Of a stretch of 64,000 nucleotides of DNA, positions 34,319 to 46,695 are shown in pieces; the stretch's first letter is position 1, and every line of letters starts with the position of its first letter. The DNA is from Tragulus kanchil (Eukaryota; Chordata; Mammalia; Artiodactyla; Tragulidae): the NCBI GenBank assembly GCA_022376925.1, contig JAIOJX010000027.1, forward strand, positions 17,935,471 to 17,999,470, in the 5' to 3' direction. The notes under the pieces are model-generated. The model was not told where the DNA came from. It saw nothing but the letters and a program-made list of their open reading frames with translations, and did no database searches. Made by a program: the position numbers and the translations under genes.

Positions 34319-35329
34319 TAAAGTTTAGCCTGGAATATTCTTAATTTGAAATCCTACTCTCTGTGCCAGTGGAGACTTCATGGAAGCAGTTGGAAGTATG
34401 AGTCTATATTTATGCGGAGAAATCTTGGCTGAGAGATTTCTCCATTGTCAGCATTTCTGAAAGAGTGAGCTTACACTGAAGGGAAAAGAGGTCCCCAGCC
34501 TGGAGCCCTGAGTACGCCTTTATCGAGGTGGGGGAGTTGAGGAGAACAAGTCAAGACTTTGGAAAACTCCAGAAAGGCAGAAGGAAAGCTGGGTGAATAC
34601 AACCTTCTGGAAGCCCAGGAGAAAGGGAAGGTCAGGTTTATCAAATGAATAATTGGCCGGGGCTTGTTAAGCAGGTCAGTGATGATTATGATGAAAGTAA
34701 CTTCGTTGGAGCTCTTTGATGTGGACCATTTTTAAAGTCTGTATTGACTCTGTTACAATGAAAAAGTGTTTTTTTTCAAAATAATATAAACATAAATTAG
34801 CTCCTTCTAGAACAAAACTCAATAATGAGGAAACAGAAGGCTTAGATATCCGTACGACCACATGCATTCATAGTAAACTTTTCCCCAACTCGCTGAAAAA
34901 TATAAACAGAACCACAAAATTCAACAAACATCAGGCATAACAAACAGTAAGAAAACTACAGTAAGGGAGATGTCATCATAAAAATGAGACTGCAAAGAAG
35001 CAGGTAGCTGTGACCAAGAGAAAGATCAATAAATATAAATATACTCTGAACTCAGATAATGGAATCAGAAAAAAAAGATTTTAAAAACAATTATAAATAT
35101 GCAAAAGGGTTTAAAAGCAAATGTGAAAACAATAAAGAAAAAATAGTTTCAGTAGCAAAATGGAACTTATGCAAAGAAACTTATGGAAATGTTAGAAGTG
35201 CAAAACACATTGACACAATACACTGGGTACCCTGCGTAACTGGTTAGACATCACAGAACAAAATCAGGGGAGAGCTGTCATTCACTGAGGGAAGAAAGAT
35301 TTTGGGTAGAAGATCAGAAGTTCAACACA

Positions 35330-35446
35330 AGGACCAGCCTAGCAGTCCAGTGCTTAGGATTCTGCCTTCCAATGCAGGAGGTGTGGATTCAATCCCTGGT
35401 CAGAGAGCTAAGACCCCATATGCTGTAGCAAAAAAAAAAAAAAAAT
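35330..35446 (+). mobile_element. Short CHR-type tRNA SINE (copy in duplication 11)
   Basis: Second copy of 34202-34318, offset 1128. Confidence 0.85.
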
Positions 35447-35904
35447 TAAAGTTTAGCCTGGAATATTCTTAATTTGAAATCCTACTCTCTGTGCCAGTGG
35501 AGACTTCATGGAAGCAGTTGGAAGTATGAGTCTATATTTATGCGGAGAAATCTTGGCTGAGAGATTTCTCCATTGTCAGCATTTCTGAAAGAGTGAGCTT
35601 ACACTGAAGGGAAAAGAGGTCCCCAGCCTGGAGCCCTGAGTACGCCTTTATCGAGGTGGGGGAGTTGAGGAGAACAAGTCAAGACTTTGGAAAACTCCAG
35701 AAAGGCAGAAGGAAAGCTGGGTGAATACAACCTTCTGGAAGCCCAGGAGAAAGGGAAGGTCAGGTTTATCAAATGAATAATTGGCCGGGGCTTGTTAAGC
35801 AGGTCAGTGATGATTATGATGAAAGTAACTTCGTTGGAGCTCTTTGATGTGGACCATTTTTAAAGTCTGTATTGACTCTGTTACAATGTTGCTTCTGTTT
35901 TTAG
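35447..35904. other. Unassigned sequence (and its first copy, 34319-34775)
   Basis: No gene or recognised repeat. Confidence 0.45.
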
Positions 35905-36005
35905 GTTAAGAGGCATGTGAGATTTTAGCTCCCTGACCAGGGATCAAACTTGCAGCCCTTGTTTGGAAGGCAAAGTCTTAACCCCTGGACTATAAAGGAA
36001 GTCCC
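35905..36005 (-). mobile_element. Short CHR-type tRNA SINE, antisense
   Basis: TTTTAGCTCCCTGACCAGGG, ATCAAACTTGCAGCCCTTG and CTGGACTATAAAGGAAGTCC. Head at the right. Confidence 0.8.
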
Positions 36006-36420
36006 TGGAGTAGTTACAAAGACAAGCCAAGGAACTTGAAGCAGAGAGAAACATAGGCAAGCTTTTGTGTGCATTTTAATACTGGATTGAACACGACAGC
36101 ACCATTGGTTCTGAGCTAGCCACCACTGTGTTTTGCTTACGGGGATTGGTTGTCAAACGAAAGCATGTTTGGCTTGAGAGGTCTTCCCTCTTCTTAGAAT
36201 ATCCTCTGTTTCATCTTGGATGTTTGTCTCCTCTTGACTTGAATGTGAGTGTCACAACCCAGAAAGGAAAACAAGGCACTGATCTGAAATTGCTCCATTC
36301 AACACTAAAATATCAAATTCAGATAGGAGAGTCGTCTGTTTATCAGCTGGAAGGGTTGTAAAAATAACACCTTTTTTTTCCAGTCACAATCATTAATGAC
36401 AGAACCAGGTTGCCATTGTG

Positions 36421-36608
36421 TGTGCTCAGGTGCTCAGGTGGGTCTCACTCTTCACGACCCCGTGGACGGTCGCCCGCCAGGCTCCTCTGTCCATGGGATT
36501 TCCCAGGCAAGAACAGTGGAGTGGATTGCCATTTCCTCCTCCAGGGGGTTTTCCTGAGTCTTCTGCATTGTCAGGCGAATTCTTTATCACTGAGCCACCA
36601 GGGAAGCC
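36421..36608 (-). mobile_element. Bov-tA SINE
   Basis: TGTGCTCAGGTGCTCAGGTG at the left, CAGGCAAGAACAGTGGAGTG inside, and ACTGAGCCACCAGGGAAGCC at the right (head). CATTGTG (36413) and CATTATG (36610) may be a worn target duplication. Confidence 0.9.
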
Positions 36609-37569
36609 GCATTATGTCCCTTCATCACTATTATTTTGCTACTAATCCTTGAAGTCTCTGTCTCAGCTCACTATTTTGATCCCCGTGGAAACCATTTCAC
36701 TTTCGTGGGCTTTGGACACTCACGGCCACATAGAGAATGCATAGTTTTTAAGAGCTTGAATTATGGGCTTTTCTTACCTATGGTTTGTTATTCACCCACC
36801 CTAGAACTGAAGCAGCTCGTTCATCCTCCTCAGCTGCTGAACTTCGAAGCGTAGGAGTATTATAAATGGAGATTAGTTGTGAGATTTTGCAGGATTTTCA
36901 GACACCCCGGCTGACCTAAAAGGGAAGGCAGTATCCATATGAGAAATGCATTTCACATTTGGTAATATTTGACCCCAGATGAAGTAAAATCTGGCTTCAC
37001 CTCCAATGTAAATATTGGTCAGTTCCTACTCCATTAAGTGTTCCTGAAGACAAAGATCCTGGTCTATCAATCATAATAATACTCCCATTAGCTCTTAAGC
37101 AACATGTTTGAATAGGAAACTGCCTCTCCCTGTCTCTCTTTCTCTCTTTTTTGTCCGTTGCTGATTTAGAGACAGATCTCCAGGCTTATCTTGAAAATAT
37201 TTACTCAGCTTCTTTCAGAGACCATTTCAGACATCGGTCATCAAAGCATATGTTTCTTTAACGCGAAAGATGATAGAAGATGAAGAACACAGAGAGCCTC
37301 TGTCTGTCCTAATATTTTGGTAGAAGGTGACAGGAGAGATTAGAAAATGAACATTGAGGAAATGTTTTTGATTATCTGTCTGCTCCATTCAGTGAAACAA
37401 AAATAAAGGCAGAAAGCTCCATCTGGTTTTATTTTATTTTCTCCCATTCGGTGCAGACCTACCTATAAGTCAGCCTTTTTTCTTTTCATCTTCCTTGCAT
37501 GTTGTGTACTTATTCTCTTTGAGTTTCTGCCTAGAGGTTCTCCTTGGATAGGCTAAACTGAATATGTGA
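36609..37569. other. Unassigned unique sequence
   Basis: No gene or recognised repeat, except a pyrimidine run (CTCTCCCTGTCTCTCTTTCT) near 37122. Confidence 0.5.
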
Positions 37570-37730
37570 GGTTTAAAATATAGAAAGAGTATTAAAGGTA
37601 TGTTCCTTCTTTGCAGTGGGATAGACCAAAGAAGAAAACAGTCATGGTTGATAGAAGTGATTTTAGGTTTTCTGACAATAATTAAAAAAAAAAAAATTTG
37701 GCCTCTTTTACTGGTCCTCTATCCACTAAT

Positions 37731-37954
37731 TTTCATCCATCTTTATTCTTCAGCTTGTATGGGCCTCCCATTACAGAGGCCTCTCTCGCTGCAGAGTGCC
37801 AGTTCCGGGCACATGCGCTCCAGAGTGCTGACTCGTAAATGGACATACTAGTCCAGCCGCTCTGTGTACATGGGACCTTCCCGGGCCAGGGATCCAACCA
37901 GTGCCCCTTGCAGTGCAAGGCAGACTCTTTACCCACTGGACCACCAGGGAAGCC
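37731..37954 (-). mobile_element. CHR-type tRNA-derived SINE, antisense
   Basis: TTTCATCCATCTTTATTCTT (tail) at the left, GGGCCTCCCATTACAGAGGC inside, CCCACTGGACCACCAGGGAA at the right (head). Confidence 0.88.
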
Positions 37955-38874
37955 TGACAGTAATTCTTTGAGAAAGGAAGGAAGAGAGTGTGATGTTCCT
38001 GTTTGGGTCATGAATATATTAAGATAGGGAAGGTAAATGATATCCCCCAGGATAGAGAGTATACTGGTGGGAACCACAATGTTAAAACTCAAGGCTCTGA
38101 GATTATTGATCATTCTCTCATGCAACCATGATCTTGTCAACCACCAGGGAAGTCCTTGTGTTTTATTTTTGATAGAACAACTTAAAGAATGAATGAGTCT
38201 GAGATATAAAGTGCCTATGTTGCTATTTTCTAAGCCAGTTCCTTGTCAAAGCCCCGGACGACAGCAAAGGTGGAACCAGTGTCTTAGTGATCAGAGTCAG
38301 ACATGGGTGCAAGGGCCCCAGGTGACATGTCTGGGCTTGGGTTTAGTCACCTGGAAGGATGTCTGCTCATCGTGTTGGTTCTGGATCTTTCCCCAGGAGA
38401 GAGAAAAAAGTATTCTGTCTCCATGGCACCACATCTTATTTTTTTAAACTTTTATAACTCCAAACCCCATTTCCAACCTCATGATGATTCAGGCTGTGTC
38501 TATACTCCACCAACACAAATGGTTAAAAAGGGAAAAATTCAGAGGAATAATTGGCATTTAGTTGACAAAAATCTAAATGAAACAAAATTCCGTTTAAGTG
38601 CAAGTCTTTTAAAATTGAGATCTTCCAGATTCCTAGGATTTAAACTAGGCATTGAATATTAGGATTTAATATTAGGCAATAAAGAAATACCTCTAGCCAA
38701 CCTATTTAGGACTTCTCCGGTTTAAAATATAGAAAGAGTATTAAAGGTATGTTCCTTCTTTGCAGTGGGATAGACCAAAGAAGAAAACATTTGGTATAGA
38801 AGTGATTTTAGGTTTTCTGACAATAATTAAAAAAAAAAAATTTGGCCTCTTTTACTGGTCCTCTATCCACTAAT

Positions 38875-39098
38875 TTTCATCCATCTTTATTCTTCAGCTT
38901 GTATGGGCCTCCCATTACAGAGGCCTCTCTCGCTGCAGAGTGCCAGTTCCGGGCACATGCGCTCCAGAGTGCTGACTCGTAAATGGACATACTAGTCCAG
39001 CCGCTCTGTGTACATGGGACCTTCCCGGGCCAGGGATCCAACCAGTGCCCCTTGCAGTGCAAGGCAGACTCTTTACCCACTGGACCACCAGGGAAGCC
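38875..39098 (-). mobile_element. CHR-type SINE (copy in duplication 12)
   Basis: Second copy of 37731-37954, offset 1144. Confidence 0.88.
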
Positions 39099-40224
39099 TG
39101 ACAGTAATTCTTTGAGAAAGGAAGGAAGAGAGTGTGATGTTCCTGTTTGGGTCATGAATATATTAAGATAGGGAAGGTAAATGATATCCCCCAGGATAGA
39201 GAGTATACTGGTGGGAACCACAATGTTAAAACTCAAGGCTCTGAGATTATTGATCATTCTCTCATGCAACCATGATCTTGTCAACCACCAGGGAAGTCCT
39301 TGTGTTTTATTTTTGATAGAACAACTTAAAGAATGAATGAGTCTGAGATATAAAGTGCCTATGTTGCTATTTTCTAAGCCAGTTCCTTGTCAAAGCCCCG
39401 GACGACAGCAAAGGTGGAACCAGTGTCTTAGTGATCAGAGTCAGACATGGGTGCAAGGGCCCCAGGTGACATGTCTGGGCTTGGGTTTAGTCACCTGGAA
39501 GGATGTCTGCTCATCGTGTTGGTTCTGGATCTTTCCCCAGGAGAGAGAAAAAAGTATTCTGTCTCCATGGCACCACATCTTATTTTTTAAGCTTTTTATA
39601 ACTCCAAACCCCATTTCCAACCTCATGATGATTCAGGCTGTGTCTATACTCCACCAACACAAATGGTTAAAAAGGGAAAAATTCAGAGGAATAATTGGCA
39701 TTTAGTTGACAAAAATCTAAATGAAACAAAATTCCGTTTAAGTGCAAGTCTTTTAAAATTGAGATCTTCCAGATTCCTAGGATTTAAACTAGGCATTGAA
39801 TATTAGGATTTAATATTAGGCAATAAAGAAATACCTCTAGCCAACCTATTTAGGACTTCTCCTAAATGTTTAACAGATTTATATCCCAATAACCCTGTAT
39901 ACTAGGTCACTTGTATCTAATATGAAATGTCTAGAAATACTAGATAAAATGTAAGAAACACACCAAGAAGTCAAAAGATGAAGAGAAGCAGCCATAAAAA
40001 GAATTGCACTTGAGTCAGTTCTAAGGAGGTGGATGAGCTAGAACCTATTAAACAGACCGAAGTGTATCAGAGAAAGGTAACTATTGCCTACTGACACAGA
40101 TGCATGTAATCTAGAGAGACGGTGCTGATAAATGAATATGCAGAGCAGCCGCGGAGAGGCGGCCATGGAGAACAGTCTTACCGACATTGGGGTGAGGGGA
40201 ATGTGCCGTGGGACGAGGGCATCT

Positions 40225-40385
40225 CAAACAGGGGCTCTGTGGAGACCTGGAGGGGTGGGGTGGGGAGGGAGATGGAACGGAGGTTCAGGGGTGGGGGACA
40301 TATGTAGACCTATGGCGGATTCAGGACAATGTGTGGCAGTAAACAACCGAACTCTGTAAAAATGAATAAATAAAACAAAGAGAAG
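40225..40385 (+). mobile_element. L1 3' UTR fragment
   Basis: G-rich tract at 40252-40269 (four runs of 3-4 G), then GGACATATGTAGACCTATGG, AACAACCGAACTCTGTAAAA and AATGAATAAATAAA. End of an artiodactyl L1 3' UTR with its A-rich tail. Confidence 0.8.
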
Positions 40386-41369
40386 GCTGGAACAATAGAG
40401 TAAGCTGCCACTTATTGTTTGGCTGTCCCTAGGACCTGGGTTTCATGAATGCACCGGAAGAGAAGGCAAAACGTCATTTCCGGAAGGTCCCAAGAAAGTA
40501 GCATGGCCGGTGCCCCTTAGAACTCTTAAAGCTTCAACGTGTCTCTAAGTTGCCTAGGGATCTTGTTAATGGAGAGATTCTGGTACTGTAAGGCCAGGTT
40601 TGGAGGGTCTACATTTCTCCTAAGCTCCCAAGGGACACCCGCGTTGTTGATCTGATTCCATTTGAGCAACAAGGCTCCCTCAGGAGGAACACCCCTAACT
40701 GCACCCGTGTGGAGGGATTCGTTTATCAAGAAGACATGGTGAGAAAATAAGTTGATAGTCATGTGGGTAACTCTAGACCAGGCTCACATAAAACAACTCC
40801 AACCGTTGACTTATTACGTAAAGAGGAACGGGGAAATCAAACACTGGAAAACAATGATATGCTCAGGTCACGTTCAGGATCAGGAATAGTCACTTGTAAA
40901 AGTTCACCCTCTGGGTAATTCAAAGACAGCTAAACTCATATAAGTTGTTTTCTTAATTTTTAGCTTTGTATTTTATATTAGAGAATTGTTGATTGACAGT
41001 GTCTCTAAATGTTTAACAGATTTATATCCCAATAACCCTGTATACTAGGTCACTTGTATCTAATATGAAATGTCTAGAAATACTAGATAAAATGTAAGAA
41101 ACACACCAAGAAGTCAAAAGATGAAGAGAAGCAGCCATAAAAAGAATTGCACTTGAGTCAGTTCTAAGGAGGTGGATGAGCTAGAACCTATTAAACAGAC
41201 CGAAGTGTATCAGAGAAAGGTAACTATTGCCTACTGACACAGATGCATGTAATCTAGAGAGACGGTGCTGATAAATGAATATGCAGAGCAGCCGCGGAGA
41301 GGCGGCCATGGAGAACAGTCTTACCGACATTGGGGTGAGGGGGGGGAATGTGCCGTGGGACGAGGGCAT

Positions 41370-41530
41370 CTCAAACAGGGGCTCTGTGGAGACCTGGAGG
41401 GGTGGGGTGGGGAGGGAGATGGAACGGAGGTTCAGGGGTGGGGGACATATGTAGACCTATGGCGGATTCAGGACAATGTGTGGCAGTAAACAACCGAACT
41501 CTGTAAAAATGAATAAATAAAACAAAGAGA
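41370..41530 (+). mobile_element. L1 3' UTR fragment (copy in duplication 13)
   Basis: Second copy of 40225-40385. Confidence 0.8.
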
Positions 41531-42084
41531 AGGCTGGAACAATAGAGTAAGCTGCCACTTATTGTTTGGCTGTCCCTAGGACCTGGGTTTCATGAATGCA
41601 CCGGAAGAGAAGGCAAAACGTCATTTCCGGAAGGTCCCAAGAAAGTAGCATGGCCGGTGCCCCTTAGAACTCTTAAAGCTTCAACGTGTCTCTAAGTTGC
41701 CTAGGGATCTTGTTAATGGAGAGATTCTGGTACTGTAAGGCCAGGTTTGGAGGGTCTACATTTCTCCTAAGCTCCCAAGGGACACCCGCGTTGTTGATCT
41801 GATTCCATTTGAGCAACAAGGCTCCCTCAGGAGGAACACCCCTAACTGCACCCGTGTGGAGGGATTCGTTTATCAAGAAGACATGGTGAGAAAATAAGTT
41901 GATAGTCATGTGGGTAACTCTAGACCAGGCTCACATAAAACAACTCCAACCGTTGACTTATTACGTAAAGAGGAACGGGGAAATCAAACACTGGAAAACA
42001 ATGATATGCTCAGGTCACGTTCAGGATCAGGAATAGTCACTTGTAAAAGTTCACCCTCTGGGTAATTCAAAGACAGCTAAACTC

Positions 42085-42187
42085 ATATAAGTTGTTTTCT
42101 TAATTTTTAGCTTTGTATTTTATATTAGAGAATTGTTGATTGACAGTGTCGTGATGGTTTCGGGTGGACAGCCAAGGGACTCATCCA
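42085..42187 (-). mobile_element. L1 3' end fragment, antisense
   Basis: TTTTTAGCTTTGTATTTTAT, GAATTGTTGATTGACAGTGT and GGTTTCGGGTGGACAGCCAA, same subtype as 22280-22500. Its first half is also present at ~40940-41004. It is cut at the right by a SINE head fragment. Confidence 0.7.
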
Positions 42188-42229
42188 CTGCAAGGCAGAC
42201 GCTTTACTCACTGGACCACCAGGGAAGCC
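42188..42229 (-). mobile_element. CHR-type SINE head fragment
   Basis: Only the head is present (CAAGGCAGACGCTTTACTCA then CTGGACCACCAGGGAAGCC), antisense, inserted in or joined to the L1 fragment. Confidence 0.7.
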
Positions 42230-42851
42230 TTGTACCTTAGACTTTTAATGCCACTCTTTCAACAACTTCCTTACTTCTTTGCATGTCCTCTGGATTTGCC
42301 TTCTTAAGGCAAAAATCTTAAGGTTTCAATTCCCAGCTCTGCAACTTGCATTCTCTCATGCGCAGTACCTCTGATCTTTAAATTCAGTGGGACCTCTGGA
42401 TCTTCTATAAAAATTTCTAGCTTATCAGTGTAAAGAAACAGTGCTTCATTGTATTGCTTTTCATCTGAGCAGTGTTTGGGCTACAGGAGAAAATCTAGCA
42501 TCTAACAGATGGCCATGATATCATTTTTACCACCCTTTCTTTTGCATATAGATCAGTTTTCCTGTATACTTCCCGTACAATGTCAGTCTCCCGTGTAAAG
42601 CCTATCTTCAAGCTTTTACCCTATACCGGTTCTGTGCATGTCTACAACATGTTCCTTCTCTCATTCTTGTTTTCAGATCGTCACTAGCTCTTTCTACCTA
42701 GTCAACCAACATGTCGGTTAACACACTCGCTCTTCCTCTTTAAAACAAACAAACAAAATCTGTAATGAATTCTAATTAGAGCCTCTAGGTGTTTCTTCCC
42801 TTACTCACAGGCTTCCTATGACTAGTAATCTACATGATGCTTATCCTCTGC
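42230..42851. other. Unassigned unique sequence
   Basis: No gene or recognised repeat. First part of the long duplication-free stretch. Confidence 0.5.
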
Positions 42852-42975
42852 TTTTTTTTTTTTTTTTTTGGCCATGCCATGTTGCTGGCAGGATCTTAGT
42901 CCCCCCAGGGATCAAACCTGAGCCCCCTGCATTGGGAGGGCAGAGTCTTAACCACAGGACCGTCAGGGAAGTCCC
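42852..42975 (-). mobile_element. Short CHR-type tRNA SINE, antisense
   Basis: T-tract (42852-42868) then GGCCATGCCATGTTGCTGGC, AGGATCTTAGTCCCCCCAGG, ATCAAACCTGAGCCCCCTGC, and GACCGTCAGGGAAGTCC at the head. Confidence 0.83.
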
Positions 42976-45900
42976 AAGCTTTTATCCTACAGGTAACCAA
43001 AGTCAAACTCATGTATTAAAAAGTGAGCTAATGCTATAGACATGCAAGCAGAATTCTTCATTCACCAAGCAAGGGCTATATATAAACACATACCAAAGAT
43101 TTTAGTTATATCTCCTTATTTATCAATTAATTAATTATTAATTCATTGGCTGATTATTACCAAGTGAGTCACATAAATTGTTATGACCACTTTAAAGCAC
43201 AAACACGTGCCTGTGCATATAGAGATAAAACATTTAATAAAGAAAAGTTAAGACTGCTGAATCTGATACAAAATTGGCTAATACCATACAGGGAAGTATA
43301 CTTTTGAGTTTACTGTTTCGCTGGTCAGAAGTCATTTATACCTTTGCTGGACAAAAATCTAGCCTTCACCTTATAAAGGTGTAAAACAGACAATAGCAGT
43401 TTAAGCTGAGTGCTTTGTTCAAAGAACTCCCAGTAATCTCTATTTCCTATTTTGAAGTTTTGGATTATTTTAGATTATTTGAAATCTTTGTCAAGCATCT
43501 CCCCATGTCCATGTAGCTCCTTTGATCAAAATCAATCTTCAAAGTTTGTTTCTCTGATCAAGAAAGATTGGTCCAGTGGCATTTGCCCTGTGGCAAAAAG
43601 GCAAAATAATTGTATAAGTCTCCTTGAATTTACTCCGAAAAACTGGAATCTGCCAGCACTGAGTAAACGATATTGCAAAAGAATTGATTTCTGTTTGAAA
43701 ACGTCACAAGGAATCTTGACTAGGCCTTGAAAAAGCCTCTCTCATTTACTTTTCTACCCCAAAGCTAGAACACTAAGCCCAAAGCCCAAGATGCTTCCCC
43801 AGATTTCACTCACGGTATTTATGCACGTGGGTGAATTTCTCTCTTCTTAAAGTTTGCAAATTCTTTTAAAGTCTCTGACCTTCCAGGAGGTCGTTCCATT
43901 GTTACCGATGAGCCAAGCCCAGGTTCATATTCTTGGAGGAATTTTATAGGTATTGGCTCCACACATGAATTCAATCCTTGTTCCCTACTACTGGGCTTGT
44001 CAGACCTGAATAAATGAGACTCATTCTCAAACATGACACTCCCATGAGATTTTGGTTGCAGAATTCGTTTTTCCAATTGCGTCCTGGTTCAAAGGGGGAC
44101 AGAGTCTTATCCAGATCAGTTGAAGTGTTTGTTTCTGCATTCTGAGAGATAGGGAGCTGCAACGCCCCATTACAATGTTTCATTTCAGTTTTCAAGGGCC
44201 TCCCCTACTAAACTGATATTTAGGAGAAGGAGGAGAAAGTGTTTCCTGTATCCTCAAATATTAAAAAATAGTGCTAATTTTGTTCTGTTTAAACAAGGAC
44301 TCACAGGATAATTCTTCTTTATTATGTTCTACATAACATTCATGTTCTGCTGGATGTCGAGGGTGAGTGGATTACGTTCATGAAGTACATCTGCTTCTGG
44401 ACTCCAAAGAATCCTGGAAACCCTGACTCAGCCCACCCAAGCTGTTTGAAATTGTCTAAACCATGTTAGCTCAGAATTCTGTACCCAGAGCCTGTTTGTG
44501 GATGGATCAGAAGTTCAGACAATCATTTCACAGCCTCTGAGATTCTTCTGTGTTCAAGATGCAAATTTCAGCCTGTAGCTTGTAGTAGAAATGATTCAAC
44601 TTGCTCTGTAGAATCAAGAATGAGAATCTATGGTTCATTTATTACAGAAACCAGACCTATAAGGGTGGGAGTAAAAGTCTACGGGAATTTGATACACACC
44701 ATTTCATAGAAAGAAATCACTATCCCTTCAGGGATGAGCATACATTATACACAGAGAAAGTTCTGAAAAATCTCTAGGGTTTTCCTATAAAGTGTACAAC
44801 ATCCAAAATAGCACTTTTTATTTACATTGACTTAACTGAGAAAAGACTGATCTGACAGTTCTAACATGGAGAATTAATAGTAAAGCTGAGCTAGTTAAGA
44901 GGCATGGCCCATACAAAGCCATCAAAATTATTTCTAGCATCTCTCTTTATAAAGGTTAAAAAACAGACCACTGTGAGTTTCCAGGGGACTTCTAAGAAAT
45001 CCTAAAGAGAGTTTTCGGTGAAGCGGGTCCTGACTTTATCCCCTACGTTTAAGGACTAATAACAACAATAGGGAAGACAATATGACATGTGTCAGCCCGG
45101 GTGATTTTGTCACTTGACTGCAGTAGGCTCCAGGGCACCCGGGAAGCAGCCACTGATTACCTATTTAACCCAAACGACGTGATAGTAAGCTATTTTACAA
45201 TGAACATAGTAAGGAAACATGATTGCAAGGAAATATAACTTTATAACAGATAAGGTTTTTTTTTTTTTTTTAATAATCAAAGGTGTGATAAAGTGAAAAC
45301 AAATCACAGACAATTATATGGTAAGACATGGAACTTTTATTATTGGGCAGATTACACAGATGATTAAAAAAACCTTATTACAACCCCTTGTAAGAGCTCT
45401 AAGAATAACTTAGCATTTTAACTGAATCAGGTTGAAATTTGCTTTAATGTAACATTTGGAAGTACATGATTCACCATTTTTTTTTCCTTTTAAATAAACT
45501 GATTAAACTGAGCCAGTTTTGGCAAAAGTTTAACACATTTTATTACCTCTTTATAGGCTCATGTATTTGCAGGTATTACAAACCAAAGTAAAGAAAAGCC
45601 CCTTTTCTGAAAACCGTTTACAGCTTCCTATATCCATCCATCCTTTGTCTCTCACTTTTTTTTTTTTCCCTTCACATTCTGAAACAGCCAAGCACTTAAA
45701 GAGAAGCTACTCCCTCCCTCTTTTTTTTTTTTTCAAACTTGATCAACTAAAACCCATTTAATTACTTTCCTTATGTATGCACACTTACCTGATACTCATT
45801 ATTCCCGTGTACTTTTATGTTTTGAAACTCATGTTAATTCTAGCTGTAAACCAAAGTAACTAATCTCTGCTTCATAGAGAAGACTGAGAAGTAGATAATC

Positions 45901-46039
45901 ACTAGTCTCATGGTGTTGGATGGTTTATGATGATGAGATACTTCCAGCAATAGGAACATTACAAATAATGTGCTTAAGTCAGGACATGTTTGGTGTCTCA
46001 GGGAATGGTGAAATCATGTTCTCTATAAAACATAGGATA
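42976..46039. other. Three kilobases with no recognised repeat or gene
   Basis: This is the longest stretch without a young SINE or L1. It has several T-tracts (near 45258, 45657 and 45721). Minus-strand open frames around 43819-44195 are short and carry no recognised motif. It could be a degraded retroviral or other old element, or unique DNA; I cannot tell by eye. Confidence 0.5.
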
Positions 46040-46640
46040 GATATGAGGGAGATTTGAGAGGACGTATCACTGCAGATGGTGACTGCAGCCATGAAATTAA
46101 AGGATGCTTGCTCCTTGGAAGAAAAGCTAGAACAAACCTAGACAGCAGATTAAAATGCACAGATATCACCTTGCTGGCAAAAGTCCCGATTGTCAGATCT
46201 GTGGTTTTCCTAGTAGTCACGTATGGATGTGAGAGTTGGATCATAAAGAAGGCTGAGCACCGAAGAATTGATGCCTTTGAACTGTGGTGCTGGAGAAGGT
46301 TCTTGAGAGTCCCTTGGACTGCAAGGAGATCAAACCAGTCAATCCTAAAGGAAATCAACCCTGAATATTCACTGGAAGGACCGATACTGAAGCTCAGGCT
46401 CCAGTACTTTGGCCATCTGATGCAAAGAGACGACTCATTGGATATGATCCTGATGTTGGGAAAAATAAAAGGCAGAAAGAGAAGGGAATGACAGAGGATG
46501 AGATGGTTGGATGACATCACTGAGTCAATGGACATGAGTTTGAGCAGGCTCCAGAAGATGGTGAAGGACAGGGAAGCCTGGCGTGCTGCAGTCCATGGTT
46601 GCGAAGAGTGGGACACGACTGAGCAACTGAACTGAACTAA
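46040..46640 (+). mobile_element. BovB (RTE) LINE, 5'-truncated
   Basis: The last ~600 bases of a BovB element on the sense strand, from within ORF2 to CACGACTGAGCAACTGAACT at the tail. It is the longest BovB piece here and the only one still largely readable as protein. Confidence 0.93.
46054..46635 (+). pseudogene. BovB ORF2 C-terminal remnant (reverse-transcriptase polyprotein end)
   Basis: In a complete BovB, ORF2 encodes endonuclease and reverse transcriptase. Here only the part after the RT core remains, with no catalytic YxDD motif. The frame is open for 145 codons (46054-46488) and carries the family's YGCESW, WCWRRFLRVPW and INPEYSLEG words. It then meets TGA at 46489-46491, where related copies have CGA by my recollection: a CpG-decay type change. 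Beyond it the same frame runs 47 more codons to TGA at 46633-46635, with a late frame slip relative to the family. Non-functional. Confidence 0.9.
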
Positions 46641-46695
46641 ATGTTCAGTTGTATACATGCACCTCAGCTTCTTTATCCATTCATCTGTCTCTGAC
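46641..46695 (-). mobile_element. Short L1 fragment, antisense
   Basis: GTATACATGCACCTCAGCTT and CTTTATCCATTCATCTGTCT match the reverse complement of the L1 segment around ATGAATGGATAAAGAAG. Directly after the BovB tail. Confidence 0.55.

Larger units (their letters stand above)
33648..35888. repeat. Tandem duplication 11 (unit ~1.12 kb)
   Basis: Copy 1 is 33648-34760 and copy 2 is 34776-35888, offset 1128. They are joined by a 15-base filler (AAAAAGTGTTTTTTT) absent from both arms. Copy 2 shows that the true continuation after TTACAATG is TTGCTTCTG. Confidence 0.96.
37570..39862. repeat. Tandem duplication 12 (unit ~1.15 kb)
   Basis: Copy 1 is 37570-38718 and copy 2 is 38719-39862, offset 1149 then 1144. 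Early in copy 2 (38787-38800) a short stretch is scrambled against copy 1. A small T/A run difference occurs near 38440/39584. Its end coincides with the start of duplication 13. Confidence 0.96.
39862..42150. repeat. Tandem duplication 13 (unit ~1.14 kb)
   Basis: Copy 1 is 39862-41004 and copy 2 is 41005-42150, offset 1143. The clearest difference is a G-run (GAGGGGAATG at 40195 against a run 4 bases longer at 41337). The first copy begins at the base where duplication 12 ends. Confidence 0.96.

Noticed and set aside
42976..46039. Degraded endogenous retrovirus in antisense
   Set aside because: Some wording felt LTR-like, but I found no paired LTRs, primer-binding site, or readable gag, pol or env motif. 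Left unassigned.
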